A stretch of 64,000 nucleotides of DNA from CAVSIS01 sp963814875 (GCA_963814875.1 CAWFFJ010000010.1:1-64000); one strand, 5' to 3'; counted from the first letter of the stretch, positions 26,522-34,808 are shown. A program made the numbers and translations. Notes: generated by a model not told the origin, from the letters alone.

Positions 26522-27181
26522 ATGGCGGCCCTGATCGACCCCGAGCGCCGGGCCCGAGCTCGCTCCGAGCGTGCCGGCCGCCGCAGCGCGCTCCTCGAGA
26601 CCGCGCACGAGGCTTTTTCGAGCAGACCGCTGGCCGAGCTCACCCTGGAGGGCATCAGCCGCCGCGCCGGGGTGCCGTCCGGGACTGCAGCACTCCTGTT
26701 CGCTACCGTTGAGGAGCTCTTCCTGGAGGTTGCCAACCTCGCGATCGGCGCATGGATCTCGGATCTCGAGCACGCGCTCGAGGCGGAGCCGGCCGCGACG
26801 CCGCGAGCGTCTCTGGTCCGGCTGCTGGTCGCCTCAATGGTTGGGAAACCCGACGTGTCGCGCGTGCTCGGCCATTTGCCAGCAGTCATGGAACGTCCGA
26901 TGGACCTCGAGGCGGTGACCGCGTTCTTGGTGCGCCAGAACCGCCGGCTGCAGTCTCTCGGTGCACGTCTCGAGGGCTGTGCGATCGACCTCGAGCCCGG
27001 CGACGGCGCCCGTGTCCTGTGGGGCCTATGGCGGGCCTGCGCGGGGCTCGAGCCGTACGCGCGGCCCGTCGGCGCCCTGGCCGTTGCACTGCTCGGCGAC
27101 GACCTCGCCGCACTGCGCGTCGATCGCGAGGTCGAGTTGACCCGCCAGGTCGACGCGCTGTTGGGAGCTTGTCGGGCATAG
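26522..27181 (+). CDS. TetR-family transcriptional regulator
   Basis: A 219-residue regulator. The N-terminal helix-turn-helix (about 20-65) reads RSALLETAHEAFSSRPLAEL and ISRRAGVPSGTAALLF, typical of TetR proteins, although the usual YYHF is replaced by ALLF. The C-terminal ligand domain is helical and not assigned to a class. It follows the DsbA-like gene in the same direction, so it may control that gene or the downstream PLP enzyme. The start ATG 26522 is favoured over an upstream in-frame start inside the previous gene. Confidence 0.8.
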   Translation: MAALIDPERRARARSERAGRRSALLETAHEAFSSRPLAELTLEGISRRAGVPSGTAALLFATVEELFLEVANLAIGAWISDLEHALEAEPAATPRASLVRLLVASMVGKPDVSRVLGHLPAVMERPMDLEAVTAFLVRQNRRLQSLGARLEGCAIDLEPGDGARVLWGLWRACAGLEPYARPVGALAVALLGDDLAALRVDREVELTRQVDALLGACRA

Positions 27182-27318
27182 GCCTGGTCAGCATCGAGCC
27201 CGGGTTCGGCTGCACCTACAACTACCTGCAGCGGGCCCCGGCCAAGCTGCGCGACGCCAGCATCGACCCGGCCGAGTTCTTCCCGGTCGAGCTCTTCGCC
27301 GAGGCAACCGCGTCCTGA
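27166..27318 (+). pseudogene. Short ORF or gene-tail fragment of unknown origin
   Basis: A 50-codon frame (possible TTG start at 27166, overlapping the TetR 3' end in another frame) that reads like a real protein tail: VSIEPGFGCTYNYLQRAP and DPAEFFPVELFAEA. It has no RBS and no family I recognise. Either a small gene or the 3' end of a deleted gene. Confidence 0.3.
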
Positions 27319-27355
27319 TCCGGTATGACTGCCGCGGGGGCGTTATCCTGAGGTC

Positions 27356-28483
27356 ATGAACCTCGCCGGCATTGCGACCCCCGCGGGCCTCGTCGACGTC
27401 GACATCGTTGCCCGCAACTGCGCACGTATGGCGGAGCGCGCTCGCGAGCTCAACGTCCGGCTGCGGCCGCACGTCAAGACCCACAAGACGGTCGAAGGTG
27501 CCCGCCTCCAGGTGGGTGCCAAGAGTGGTCCGGTGACGGTGTCCACCCTCGCCGAGGCCCGCCATCTGACTCGGGCCGGGTTCCGGGACTTCACTTGGGC
27601 GGTGCCGCTGGCCCCGGCAAAGCTCGCGGCCGCCGGAGAGCTGGTGGAGTCGGGCGTGCAGCTCGGGCTCTTGGTCGACCATCCGGCAGCCGTGACGGAG
27701 GCGGAGGCTTTCGCCCAGGCGCGCAGGATCCGCTGTCCGGTGTGGCTCGAGGTCGACTGCGGCGGAGCCCGCAGCGGCATCGATCCCGCTTCCCCCGAGG
27801 CGATCGGGCTCGCGGCGCGGATCGCCGCCTCGACCCACCTCGAGTTCAGAGGGCTGCTGACCCATGCCGGCCACGCCTACGCCGCCGCCGGGTTCCAGGC
27901 ACTGCGCCGGGTGTCGCACGAGGAGCGCGACGCCGTGGTTCGACTGGCAGGACGTCTCGAACGCGAGGGTCTTCGCGTGCCGGAGGTCAGCGTCGGCTCG
28001 ACCCCGACCATGGTTGCCGCCGACGATCTCTCCGGAGTGACCGAGATCCGGCCCGGCAACTATGTATTCTTCGACGCCTTCCAGGTTGCCGTCGGCAGTG
28101 CCACGCTGGCCGACGTGGCCTTCACTGTCGCGGCCTCGGTCATCGGTCTCCATCCGGAGCGCGGCACTGTCGTGCTCGACGCAGGCGCCCTCGCGTTGAG
28201 TAAGGACGCGGGACCGGTCCACGTCAACCCGGGCTGCGGTTTCGGGATCGTGCTCGACCCCGAGACCGACGCTCCTCTCGAGGCCGCTCGGCTGGTCACG
28301 CTGTCACAGGAGCACGGTGTGGTCCGCGTCCCATCTGGCTTTGACTGGCGACGACTCCACCTGGGTGCGGTCGTGCGGGTGGTGCCGAACCACTCCTGCC
28401 TGGCTGCGGCGCTTTTCGATCACTATCATCTGGTGCACGGCGGGGAGATGATCGGCACGTGGCGGCCTACCCGCGGCTGGTGA
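27356..28483 (+). CDS. D-serine dehydratase / D-threonine aldolase family PLP enzyme
   Basis: A 375-residue fold-type III PLP enzyme. The alanine-racemase-like barrel carries the PLP lysine in PHVKTHK (Lys41), and the C-terminal domain carries the metal site VVPNHSC (His346, Cys348). In characterised relatives a His-x-Cys zinc pair marks eukaryotic-type D-serine dehydratase, while D-threonine aldolases have His-x-Asp. D-serine dehydratase-like activity is therefore the better guess; the product would be pyruvate and ammonia. It is followed 23 bp later by a nitrilase-fold gene, so the two may act together on D-amino acid derivatives (inference). Confidence 0.85.
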   Translation: MNLAGIATPAGLVDVDIVARNCARMAERARELNVRLRPHVKTHKTVEGARLQVGAKSGPVTVSTLAEARHLTRAGFRDFTWAVPLAPAKLAAAGELVESGVQLGLLVDHPAAVTEAEAFAQARRIRCPVWLEVDCGGARSGIDPASPEAIGLAARIAASTHLEFRGLLTHAGHAYAAAGFQALRRVSHEERDAVVRLAGRLEREGLRVPEVSVGSTPTMVAADDLSGVTEIRPGNYVFFDAFQVAVGSATLADVAFTVAASVIGLHPERGTVVLDAGALALSKDAGPVHVNPGCGFGIVLDPETDAPLEAARLVTLSQEHGVVRVPSGFDWRRLHLGAVVRVVPNHSCLAAALFDHYHLVHGGEMIGTWRPTRGW

Positions 28484-28506
28484 TCCGATCCCGTCCGGGA
28501 GGAAGC

Positions 28507-29325
28507 ATGCGTCTCGCCCTCGTCCAGCAGCACGCCGGCCACGATTCCGAGGACAACCTGCGCCGCGGCCTTGCAGCCGCCGAGGAGGCGGCTCGCGGTG
28601 GTGCCGAGGTCATCTGCTTCGCCGAGCTCGCCTTCAGTCGCTTCCACCCCCAGAAGCCGGCCGCCGGACCGGTCGCCCGCCTCGCAGAGCCGGTTCCTGG
28701 ACCGACGACGGAACGCTTTGCCGAGCTCGCTCGGCGCGAGGGCGTCGTGGTCGTCCTGAACCTGTTCGAGAGCGACGGCGATCGGTGCTTCGACTGCTCG
28801 CCGGTCCTCGATGCCGACGGGCGGCTGCTCGGACGGACAAGGATGGTGCACATCACCGACTACGACTGCTTTCACGAGCGCGGCTACTACGCCCCGGGCG
28901 ACACCGGCGCGCCGGTGTACGACACCCGGGCCGGGAAGATCGGCGTCGCGATCTGCTACGACCGTCACTTCTCGGAGTACATGCGCGCCCTCGCCCTGGG
29001 CGGGGCCGACCTGGTCGTGGTGCCGCAGGCGGGAGCGGTCGGCGAGTGGCCCGAGGGGCTCTACGAGGCCGAGATGCGGGTGGCGGCATTCCAGAACGGC
29101 TACTGGGTCGCGTTGGTCAACCGTGTCGGCCGCGAAGAGTGCCTCGAGTTCGCCGGGGAGTCCTTCGTCACCGCCCCCGATGGGACGGTGGCGGCGCGGG
29201 CTGCTTCCGGGGCCGATGAGCTGCTGCTGGTCGACGTCGACCTCGGAGCCGCTGCGGCGAGCCACGCCCGGAGGCTGTTCCTGCCCGACCGACGGCCATC
29301 GCTCTACCCCGGCTGGCTGGGCTGA
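28507..29325 (+). CDS. Carbon-nitrogen hydrolase (nitrilase superfamily)
   Basis: A 272-residue amidase/nitrilase-fold protein. Of the Glu-Lys-Cys triad, Glu40 (CFAELAFS) and Cys150 (AICYDRHFSEY) are clear. At the usual lysine position the RKxH motif reads RMVH, placing Met113 where Lys is expected. The adjacent HITDYDCFHERGYYAPGDTG is strongly patterned, suggesting a distinct subfamily instead of random decay. Likely substrates would be carbamoyl-amines or amides, but without the lysine activity is uncertain. It probably shares a transcript with the D-amino-acid PLP enzyme upstream. Confidence 0.82.
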   Translation: MRLALVQQHAGHDSEDNLRRGLAAAEEAARGGAEVICFAELAFSRFHPQKPAAGPVARLAEPVPGPTTERFAELARREGVVVVLNLFESDGDRCFDCSPVLDADGRLLGRTRMVHITDYDCFHERGYYAPGDTGAPVYDTRAGKIGVAICYDRHFSEYMRALALGGADLVVVPQAGAVGEWPEGLYEAEMRVAAFQNGYWVALVNRVGREECLEFAGESFVTAPDGTVAARAASGADELLLVDVDLGAAAASHARRLFLPDRRPSLYPGWLG

Positions 29326-29367
29326 CCACTCATCGCAGCCAGTGCCGGGAATCCGGACGTCAGCTGC

Positions 29368-29394
29368 TTGCATTAGAGTGAATTGAAGTAGACT
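29368..29394 (+). promoter_or_regulatory. Possible promoter for the OmpA-family gene
   Basis: TTGCAT (29368-29373), a short 15-bp spacer and TAGACT (29389-29394), in the most AT-rich part of the 155-bp gap, 87 bp before ATG 29481. Confidence 0.35.
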
Positions 29395-29480
29395 GCGCGC
29401 CGCGCTCCCGTACGATCGAAAGGACGTGCCCGGTATTCCGGGTGGCGGCAGCAGGGTTCGGAGAGCGGAAAGGAGCCCAA

Positions 29481-31073
29481 ATGCGTTGGCAAACGAAAGC
29501 AGCTCTGTGGTTCGTGGCGGGCGTGCTCGCCACGGCAACGGTCGCGTCGGCGGCCGAGGTCACACTCTACCAGGTCACGGTTCCCGAACGGCGCACCCTC
29601 GAGGTGCCGATGGTGGGAACGGCCCAGGCGCCGCAGGCCGAAATGACGGCTGAGATGAGCTTCCGTGAGGGTCAGGCGACGATCGAGATCCGATACAAGG
29701 ATATGAAGCCGGCCGTGCTCCTGGGCGGCGACATCACCAGCTACGTGCTGTGGGCGATCGCTCGCGACGGAGCGTTCGAGAATCTCGGTGAGCTGAAGGT
29801 CCGCGACGACAGCGACAAGCTCGAGTTCACCTCGGGCCTCAAGGCGTTCAGCCTGCTGGTCACGGCTGAGACCTATCCGCGGGTATCGCGCCCCTCCGAG
29901 TTGGTGATGTTCACCTCCGGTGCGCCCAGGAAGGAGAAGAAGTATCCGGCGGAAGCCTTCGTCTTCTCCGGCCTAGGCCCGGCGCCTACGGTCGGGAACA
30001 AGTCGCTCGCCGGCATCGCCTGGGACCGCAGCGCGAACCTCGACGTTGTCCAGGCGGAGCGGATCGTCGATTTGGCCGGCCAGGCGGGCGCTGCGCAGCG
30101 GACCCCCGACCTGTGGCAGGAACAGAAGACCGCGCTCGGCCAGGCCCGTAACTTCAACACCCGGTCCCGCGATCGCTCGACAACCGACTACGCCGGCCGG
30201 GCCGTTGCGCTGGCGAGCGAGTCGCTGCAGACCATTCGCCGGCAGAACGAGGCCGCCGAGCTCGAGCGCCAGATCGTGGCCCGCAAGGCTGAGATGGCGG
30301 CCCTCGAGGGGCGCGCCAGCGCGGCCGAGCAGCAGGCAACTGCGGCGCAGCAGCAAGCAGCCGCGGCTCAGCAGCAGGCCGAGGCAGCCCGGCAGCAGGC
30401 GGAGGCAGCCCGGCAGCAGGCGGAGGCCTCGCAGCAGCAGGCGGAGGCCTCGCAGCAGCAGGCGATGACCGCCCAGCAGCAGCTCGACATCGCGACCCAG
30501 CAGAAGGCGGAGGCCGCTGCGGCGATCGCCACGGCGCAGGCGGAGCTGGCACGCCTCGCCGACGAAAAGACCCGCCTCGAGCAGTCCGTGGCCGAGGAAT
30601 CGGCCCGGGCGGAGAAGCTCAAGCAGGAGAAGGAGGAGCTGTCCTCCCGACTGCAGGGCGCTCTGTCGCGGGTCGCCGAGACCACCAGCACCGCCCGCGG
30701 CCTGATCGTCAACCTGCCGGACATCCTGTTCGACCTCAATCAGGCCACGCTCAAGCCGGGTACCCGCGAGGTGATCGCCAAGCTGTCGGGCATTCTGCTC
30801 ATGATGCCAGAGCTCAACCTGCGCATCGAGGGCCACACCGATTCGACCGGGTCTCGAGAGTACAACCAGACTCTGTCCGAGAAACGCGCTATTTCGGTGC
30901 AGGACTTTCTCATGTCCCAGGGGATCGACTCCAAGCGCATCACAGCTGTCGGCTACGGTTGGGACCGCCCCGTCGCCGACAACTCGACCGCTGCGGGACG
31001 GAGCAAGAACCGCCGGGTCGAGATCGTGATAGGCGAGGGTACGATCCAGGAGGCGCCCGCGCCGGCGAAGTAA
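29481..31073 (+). CDS. OmpA-family outer membrane protein with Q-rich coiled coil
   Basis: A 530-residue exported protein. Signal peptide about 1-26 (ATVASAA). A beta-rich N-terminal domain (27-200) is not recognised. Residues about 255-390 are a coiled coil with seven-residue AEQQA/AEAARQQ repeats, and the C-terminal OmpA domain (about 415-525; DILFDLNQATLKPGTREVI, IEGHTDSTGS, YGWDRPVADN, NRRVEI) would bind peptidoglycan. It would tether an outer-membrane or periplasmic module to the wall through a long rod. RBS AAAGGAG; a strong terminator follows, so it is monocistronic. Confidence 0.87.
   Translation: MRWQTKAALWFVAGVLATATVASAAEVTLYQVTVPERRTLEVPMVGTAQAPQAEMTAEMSFREGQATIEIRYKDMKPAVLLGGDITSYVLWAIARDGAFENLGELKVRDDSDKLEFTSGLKAFSLLVTAETYPRVSRPSELVMFTSGAPRKEKKYPAEAFVFSGLGPAPTVGNKSLAGIAWDRSANLDVVQAERIVDLAGQAGAAQRTPDLWQEQKTALGQARNFNTRSRDRSTTDYAGRAVALASESLQTIRRQNEAAELERQIVARKAEMAALEGRASAAEQQATAAQQQAAAAQQQAEAARQQAEAARQQAEASQQQAEASQQQAMTAQQQLDIATQQKAEAAAAIATAQAELARLADEKTRLEQSVAEESARAEKLKQEKEELSSRLQGALSRVAETTSTARGLIVNLPDILFDLNQATLKPGTREVIAKLSGILLMMPELNLRIEGHTDSTGSREYNQTLSEKRAISVQDFLMSQGIDSKRITAVGYGWDRPVADNSTAAGRSKNRRVEIVIGEGTIQEAPAPAK
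30324..30485. repeat. In-frame 21-bp tandem repeats in the OmpA-family gene
   Basis: Degenerate tandem units encoding AEQQATA, AQQQAAA, AQQQAEA, ARQQAEA (twice), SQQQAEA (nearly twice) and AQQQ. Adjacent units GGCGGAGGC-AGCCCGGCAGCA are almost identical at the DNA level, so copy number could vary by slippage without breaking the frame. Confidence 0.8.
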
Positions 31074-31099
31074 CCTTCCCGAGAACGCTGTGAACGTCG

Positions 31100-31125
31100 C
31101 GAGCGGGGCCGCCTGGCCCCGCTCG
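31100..31125 (+). terminator. Terminator hairpin after the OmpA-family gene
   Basis: A perfect 11-bp stem CGAGCGGGGCC / GGCCCCGCTCG with loop GCCT, 26 bp after the stop codon. No long T-run follows. Confidence 0.7.
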
Positions 31126-31138
31126 CTGCGTCTGGGCG

Positions 31139-31239
31139 GGATTCGCGCAGCGAATCCAAAGCAGCGCGTGCCGCATAGACCTTGGACCGCAATCACTGCA
31201 AGGGAGCGCCGTGCCAGGGCCATGCGGCACGCGCTGCTA
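31139..31239 (-). repeat. TAG-anchored double-hairpin element, copy 1
   Basis: Read on the minus strand it starts with the TAG stop of the TPR gene (31239-31237). A perfect 17-bp stem follows: AGCAGCGCGTGCCGCAT at 31160-31176 against its complement at 31222-31238. Then comes TTGGAT with a second stem GGATTCGC-GCA-GCGAATCC (31139-31157). Copies 2 (41757-41890) and 3 (48608-48689) share the TAGCA start, TGCTTTGGAT and the small hairpin, but the large stem sequence differs. Confidence 0.75.
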
Positions 31240-31920
31240 GTTGACGACGCCGGTCTCCCCGAGGTGACGTCCGGCCCACTCGGCGGCGTGGGCGAAGCTC
31301 TCGTGCGACCGGCAACGTGACCCCATGAGATGGAAGACCTCGGTCGCCTTGAGCTGCTGACCAGCTGCGCCGTAGGCGATCATCAGCCGTTCGAGCGACT
31401 CGCAGTCGTCAGGCTGGGCAATGACGGCGGCTTCTGCGAAGACCAGTCCCTGCTCCGGTTGGCCGGTCTCCGAGTAGCAGGATTCCAGGAACATGTGGAC
31501 GTTCGCGATGTAGACCTCGTCGAAGACCTCGTGCATGAACGGCAGGCAGCGCAGCAGGTAGGTGACGGCCTCGGGGAAGCGATCGGCGTCGTGGAGGATC
31601 ACGCCGAGGGTGTAGCAGGACTGGGTGTAGACGTTGATCACGCCGTCGAAGGACTCGAGGAAGATCCGGTAGCCGTCGATGGAGCGCCTGAGAACCGCGG
31701 CGGCATCCTCCTCCTCCTCGAGCTCGTAGTGGATCGTCCCGGCCAGACCGAGCACAAAGGACCGCCAGTTAGGGTCGCGCTCGAGATCGAGTAGACGGTG
31801 GAGGCTGTCGATGTCGCTGTGGTCGGCGGCCTCTGCGTCCATGCGTTCGATGACGGTCTCGATCGTCCGGGCGACCTCGCCCGACGTATCGGTTCCCGTG
31901 TACCAGTCCGGAACAGGCAT
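31237..31920 (-). CDS. Tetratricopeptide-like protein of unknown function
   Basis: A 227-residue, helical, acidic protein with no signal peptide. Regularly spaced helix pairs (YTLGVILHDADRFPEAVTYL, ESCYSETGQPEQGLVFAEAA, LMIAYGAAGQQLKATEVFHL) look like three or more TPR units in residues 80-215, a fold for protein-protein contact. ATG 31920 has GGAGGAG 3 bp upstream, a little close; the ORF extends further but without support. Its TAG stop is the first codon of a hairpin element. The neighbours do not suggest a partner. Confidence 0.72.
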   Translation of the reverse strand: MPVPDWYTGTDTSGEVARTIETVIERMDAEAADHSDIDSLHRLLDLERDPNWRSFVLGLAGTIHYELEEEEDAAAVLRRSIDGYRIFLESFDGVINVYTQSCYTLGVILHDADRFPEAVTYLLRCLPFMHEVFDEVYIANVHMFLESCYSETGQPEQGLVFAEAAVIAQPDDCESLERLMIAYGAAGQQLKATEVFHLMGSRCRSHESFAHAAEWAGRHLGETGVVN

Positions 31921-32217
31921 GACTCCTCCATGTACGCCCCGGGGCGGCGCACCGAGGATGCCATCTTCTCCCGGGGGGATCAATGAGGCCGCGCGATCCG
32001 TCGCCGTTCGTGACTCCCGACCGTCACCTCCCTGAGGCCGGCTCGTAGACCGTCTTCACCCGTTCGGGCGTACAGAACGAGAGGGACGGGAGCCGCGGCG
32101 CTGCCCTGTCAACCTGCGGTCGCAGGCCGCGTCAGACTCGGTGACGATCGTTGAACGGCGGTCGCCGGACACCCATAGCGTGCCGTCGTGAGCGGGACGA
32201 CGAAAGGAGAAGCGAGC

Positions 32218-32745
32218 ATGAGGCGAGCGATTGTGGCGGTGCTGCTGCTCGGCTTGGCTGTGCCGGTCATGGCCCAGGACGACCCCGGTACGGACCATCC
32301 CGTCTTCGGCAAGGCGCAACAGGCTGTCGCTCAGTTCCTGCAGCTGAGCGAGGACCAGGTCAACCAGTGGAATATTGTCATCGCCGACCACCATGCGGTC
32401 GCCGAACCGCTGCGTGAACAGCGCCGCGCCGCCGCTGAGGAGCTGCGTGCGCTGCTCGACGCCGACCCGCCGGACGCCACAGCGATCGGCGAGAAGGTGC
32501 TCGAGATCCACGCGATCGACCTCGAGCTCCGAGACGCCAACCAGGCCTACGTTGCGGGGTTCGAGGCACTGCTCGATGAGGAGCAGGCGGGACGGCTGGG
32601 CTTCATCCGCCGCGCCGCGCGCGTCCAGCCGCTGATCCCGGCTTTCCGGGCGACGGGCCTCCTGGTGCCGCCGCCCCCGGAGGAAGGCGAGGGCGGTGCG
32701 CCGTCGGCTGCTCCCGGCCCTGGAGTCTTCGGCCCCGGCCGCTGA
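32218..32745 (+). CDS. Exported Spy/CpxP-like helical protein
   Basis: A 175-residue periplasmic protein. Signal peptide about 1-20 (AVPVMA). The mature part is helical with LQLSEDQVNQW near its start, close to the LTxxQ motif of Spy/CpxP proteins, and a heavily charged middle (PLREQRRAAAEELRALLD). The C-terminus is a Pro/Gly-rich low-complexity tail. Such proteins act as periplasmic chaperones or stress sensors; assignment here is by pattern only. RBS AAAGGAG. A perfect hairpin follows, so it is monocistronic. Confidence 0.68.
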   Translation: MRRAIVAVLLLGLAVPVMAQDDPGTDHPVFGKAQQAVAQFLQLSEDQVNQWNIVIADHHAVAEPLREQRRAAAEELRALLDADPPDATAIGEKVLEIHAIDLELRDANQAYVAGFEALLDEEQAGRLGFIRRAARVQPLIPAFRATGLLVPPPPEEGEGGAPSAAPGPGVFGPGR

Positions 32746-32771
32746 ACCAGATCGGATCCGCTGACCCTCGT

Positions 32772-32798
32772 CACGGGCCCGGCGCTGCCGGGCCCGTG
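32772..32798 (+). terminator. Terminator hairpin after the Spy-like gene
   Basis: A perfect 12-bp stem CACGGGCCCGGC / GCCGGGCCCGTG with a 3-base loop, followed by CTTCGCTCTCG. The 130 bp after it hold no gene. Confidence 0.7.
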
Positions 32799-32928
32799 CT
32801 TCGCTCTCGAGGAGCTGCTCGAGATTGTTCCCGAGGGCGCGAGGGGCAACCGCCGCCGGACCTGGTGATGCTCCCCCGAGTTGGCGCCGCTCAGGGAGCG
32901 GCCTGTTCGCTGGTGTTCCTCGGTCAGT

Positions 32929-33095
32929 CTAGTGTCCTGTTTGGAAAATCCCGGTGCACTTTTCGCGGGCCATCGCGGCCCCTGGCGGCGTTGCTCCTCC
33001 TTGAAGTAGCAAGGCTACGCCTGCGTCGTCGCGCCTTGCCAGGAACCACGCTGGCTCCGCGATAAGCACATGGGACTTCCCAAACAGGACACTAG
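32929..33095. mobile_element. MITE-like palindromic element ending in CTAG
   Basis: A 167-bp non-coding element whose ends are inverted copies: CTAGTGTCCTGTTTGG at the left and its complement CCAAACAGGACACTAG at the right. Similarity continues inward for about 40 bp (TCCC, then TCGCGG). The centre folds again (CCTGGC/GCCAGG, GTAGC-AA-GGCTAC). It could be a non-autonomous element mobilised by a TA-targeting transposase, since the ends carry TAG/CTA, but no transposase is in the window. The right end supplies the TAG stop of the HAMP gene. Confidence 0.75.
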
Positions 33096-34147
33096 TCGGT
33101 GTCGAGGTCCGCGGCGGCAAGAGTGGCCAGCCAACCGGTCGGCCTGCCGCCGGAGGCTCGCAGCAGCCGGAAGGTCACCATCCGCCCGGCGCCTGCTATT
33201 TCCACCTGGCGAGGTGCGTCCTCGTGGGTCGGCTGCCCCTTGAGGTGACGGGCGGCGGCCTCGACCGCCCGGATCGCCGCCTCGTCGGTCGAGGAAGCGA
33301 CAACGAGCCCGTCGAGCGCGACCACCACTGCGGGTTCGGGGAGCTCTCCGAGCAGCCCCAAGACCAGCAGACGCTGCTGGCCGAGCAGGCCCTGCATGCG
33401 GCCGTCGAGTTCCTGCTGGGCGTCCAGCATGCTGTTGAGCTGGCGTGCCACGACACCGAGCTCGTCGGTGCGTGTCGCGGAAGCTGAGCGGCGCCGTCGG
33501 TCGCCGTCGGCGATCGCCTGGGCGACGTTGCGCAGCTCGGTGAGGGGCTCGAGGATGTCGCGACCCATCGCGCGCGACACCAAGCCGAGGGCGAGCAGCG
33601 CGACGGTGACCAGCACCCCGTGCAGGATGGCGCGCCGGGTGGCGCTGCGCTGCGCGTCACGGTCGGCCTCGACCATGGCCCGGTGGTTGGCCTCGAGCAG
33701 GTCGAGGACCCGGGTCTTGACCGCTTCGAAGCGTGGGTAAGTCTCGGCTTCGTAGCCGGCCAGCGGGCGCTGCGGCCGGGTTGCGAGCAGCGTGTCGCGG
33801 GCGGCCTGATAGGCGACGAATCGGGTCTCGATGTCGGCCAGGATCGCAGGTTCCTCGGGCAGCGTGATGTTGGCCCGTGCCCGTGCCAGGGCGCTGCGGA
33901 AGGCCGACTCCGAGGCGGTGATCTCCGCCGGGCCTTCGCCGAGGAGAGCGGCGAGCACGGCGCTGTCCTGCCGTTCGAGGGCCTCGAGCATCGCGGTCAC
34001 GGCCTCCATCGATGCCACGTTGTCTGCCAGCACCCGCCCGATGGAGCTGCCGAGCTGGTGGAAGCCGAGGGCAGCGCCGAAGGCGCTTGCGACCAGCAGC
34101 GACACCAGGAACCCGTAGCCGAGCAGGATGCGGGTGCGCAGCGTCAT
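33092..34147 (-). CDS. Membrane HAMP sensor protein without a kinase domain
   Basis: A 351-residue inner-membrane sensor. TM1 is about 8-28 (LLGYGFLVSLLVASAFGAAL), followed by a periplasmic four-helix domain (30-175), TM2 about 175-195, HAMP linker about 197-250 (DILEPLTELRNVAQAIADGD) and a short PAS-like C-terminal domain (about 265-345). There is no histidine-kinase, cyclase or methyl-accepting region. It is the third gene of the potassium-transport operon, 2 bp after ktrA, so it may tune K+ uptake by contact. The TAG stop belongs to the MITE-like element, so the gene could have lost a longer 3' part. The next 160 bp hold no kinase remnant. Confidence 0.75.
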   Translation of the reverse strand: MTLRTRILLGYGFLVSLLVASAFGAALGFHQLGSSIGRVLADNVASMEAVTAMLEALERQDSAVLAALLGEGPAEITASESAFRSALARARANITLPEEPAILADIETRFVAYQAARDTLLATRPQRPLAGYEAETYPRFEAVKTRVLDLLEANHRAMVEADRDAQRSATRRAILHGVLVTVALLALGLVSRAMGRDILEPLTELRNVAQAIADGDRRRRSASATRTDELGVVARQLNSMLDAQQELDGRMQGLLGQQRLLVLGLLGELPEPAVVVALDGLVVASSTDEAAIRAVEAAARHLKGQPTHEDAPRQVEIAGAGRMVTFRLLRASGGRPTGWLATLAAADLDTD

Positions 34148-34149
34148 GG

Positions 34150-34806
34150 TCAGGCGCGGCCGGCCAAGCGCCGAACGGCGTCAGGCGTCCCGATCGTGAT
34201 GAGGACGTCGTCGGGTTCGATCCGCTCCGAGCCCTCGAGGGTGGCGCGGATAGCGCCGGCGCGGCGGATCGCGACCACCGTGACACCGAACCGGCGTCGC
34301 ACGTCGAGGTCGACCAGAGTCGAGCCGACGAAGGACTGGGGTGCGGCGAGCTCGGCGAGCTCTGCGTCATGACCGAGGTCGAAGCGCTCGATCACGTTGG
34401 GCTGTGCCAGGCGGCGTGCCAGCCGGAGGCCCATCTCCGCCTCCGGGCTGACGACCTCGTGGGCTCCAACAGCGTGCAGCACGCGGGCGTGGAGCTCGGA
34501 GAGGGCGCGGGCGACGATACGGGGCACGCCGAGCTGGCGCAGCAGGGCCGTGACCAGGATCGAGGCCTCCATGGACTCGGCGCCGATCGCCACCACCGCG
34601 CACGACATCCGGTCGATGCCGATCTCGCGCAGGGTGGCCTCGTCGGTGGCGTCGGCGCAGATCACGGCATCGAGCTCGCCGGCGAGAAGCCGGACCTCGT
34701 CCTGGTTGAGGTCGATGGCGAGCACCGTCTGGCCGGCACGGGCGAGGTTGAGGCAGACATTGCGGCCGAAGATCCCCAAACCGATGACGACGAACTGCTG
34801 CGCCAC
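34150..34806 (-). CDS. ktrA: Potassium channel regulatory subunit (KtrA/TrkA, RCK domain)
   Basis: A 218-residue cytoplasmic ring-forming subunit that gates K+ uptake through KtrB in response to nucleotides. The RCK Rossmann domain starts GLGIFGRNVCLNLARAG with the nucleotide-ribose acid in AIDLNQ, and an RCK_C domain (about 140-215; VGSTLVDLDVRRRFGVTVVA) follows. Its size fits KtrA, being half of TrkA. It lies 2 bp after the ktrB-like gene and 2 bp before the HAMP sensor gene. Confidence 0.92.
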   Translation of the reverse strand: MAQQFVVIGLGIFGRNVCLNLARAGQTVLAIDLNQDEVRLLAGELDAVICADATDEATLREIGIDRMSCAVVAIGAESMEASILVTALLRQLGVPRIVARALSELHARVLHAVGAHEVVSPEAEMGLRLARRLAQPNVIERFDLGHDAELAELAAPQSFVGSTLVDLDVRRRFGVTVVAIRRAGAIRATLEGSERIEPDDVLITIGTPDAVRRLAGRA

Positions 34807-34808
34807 GT

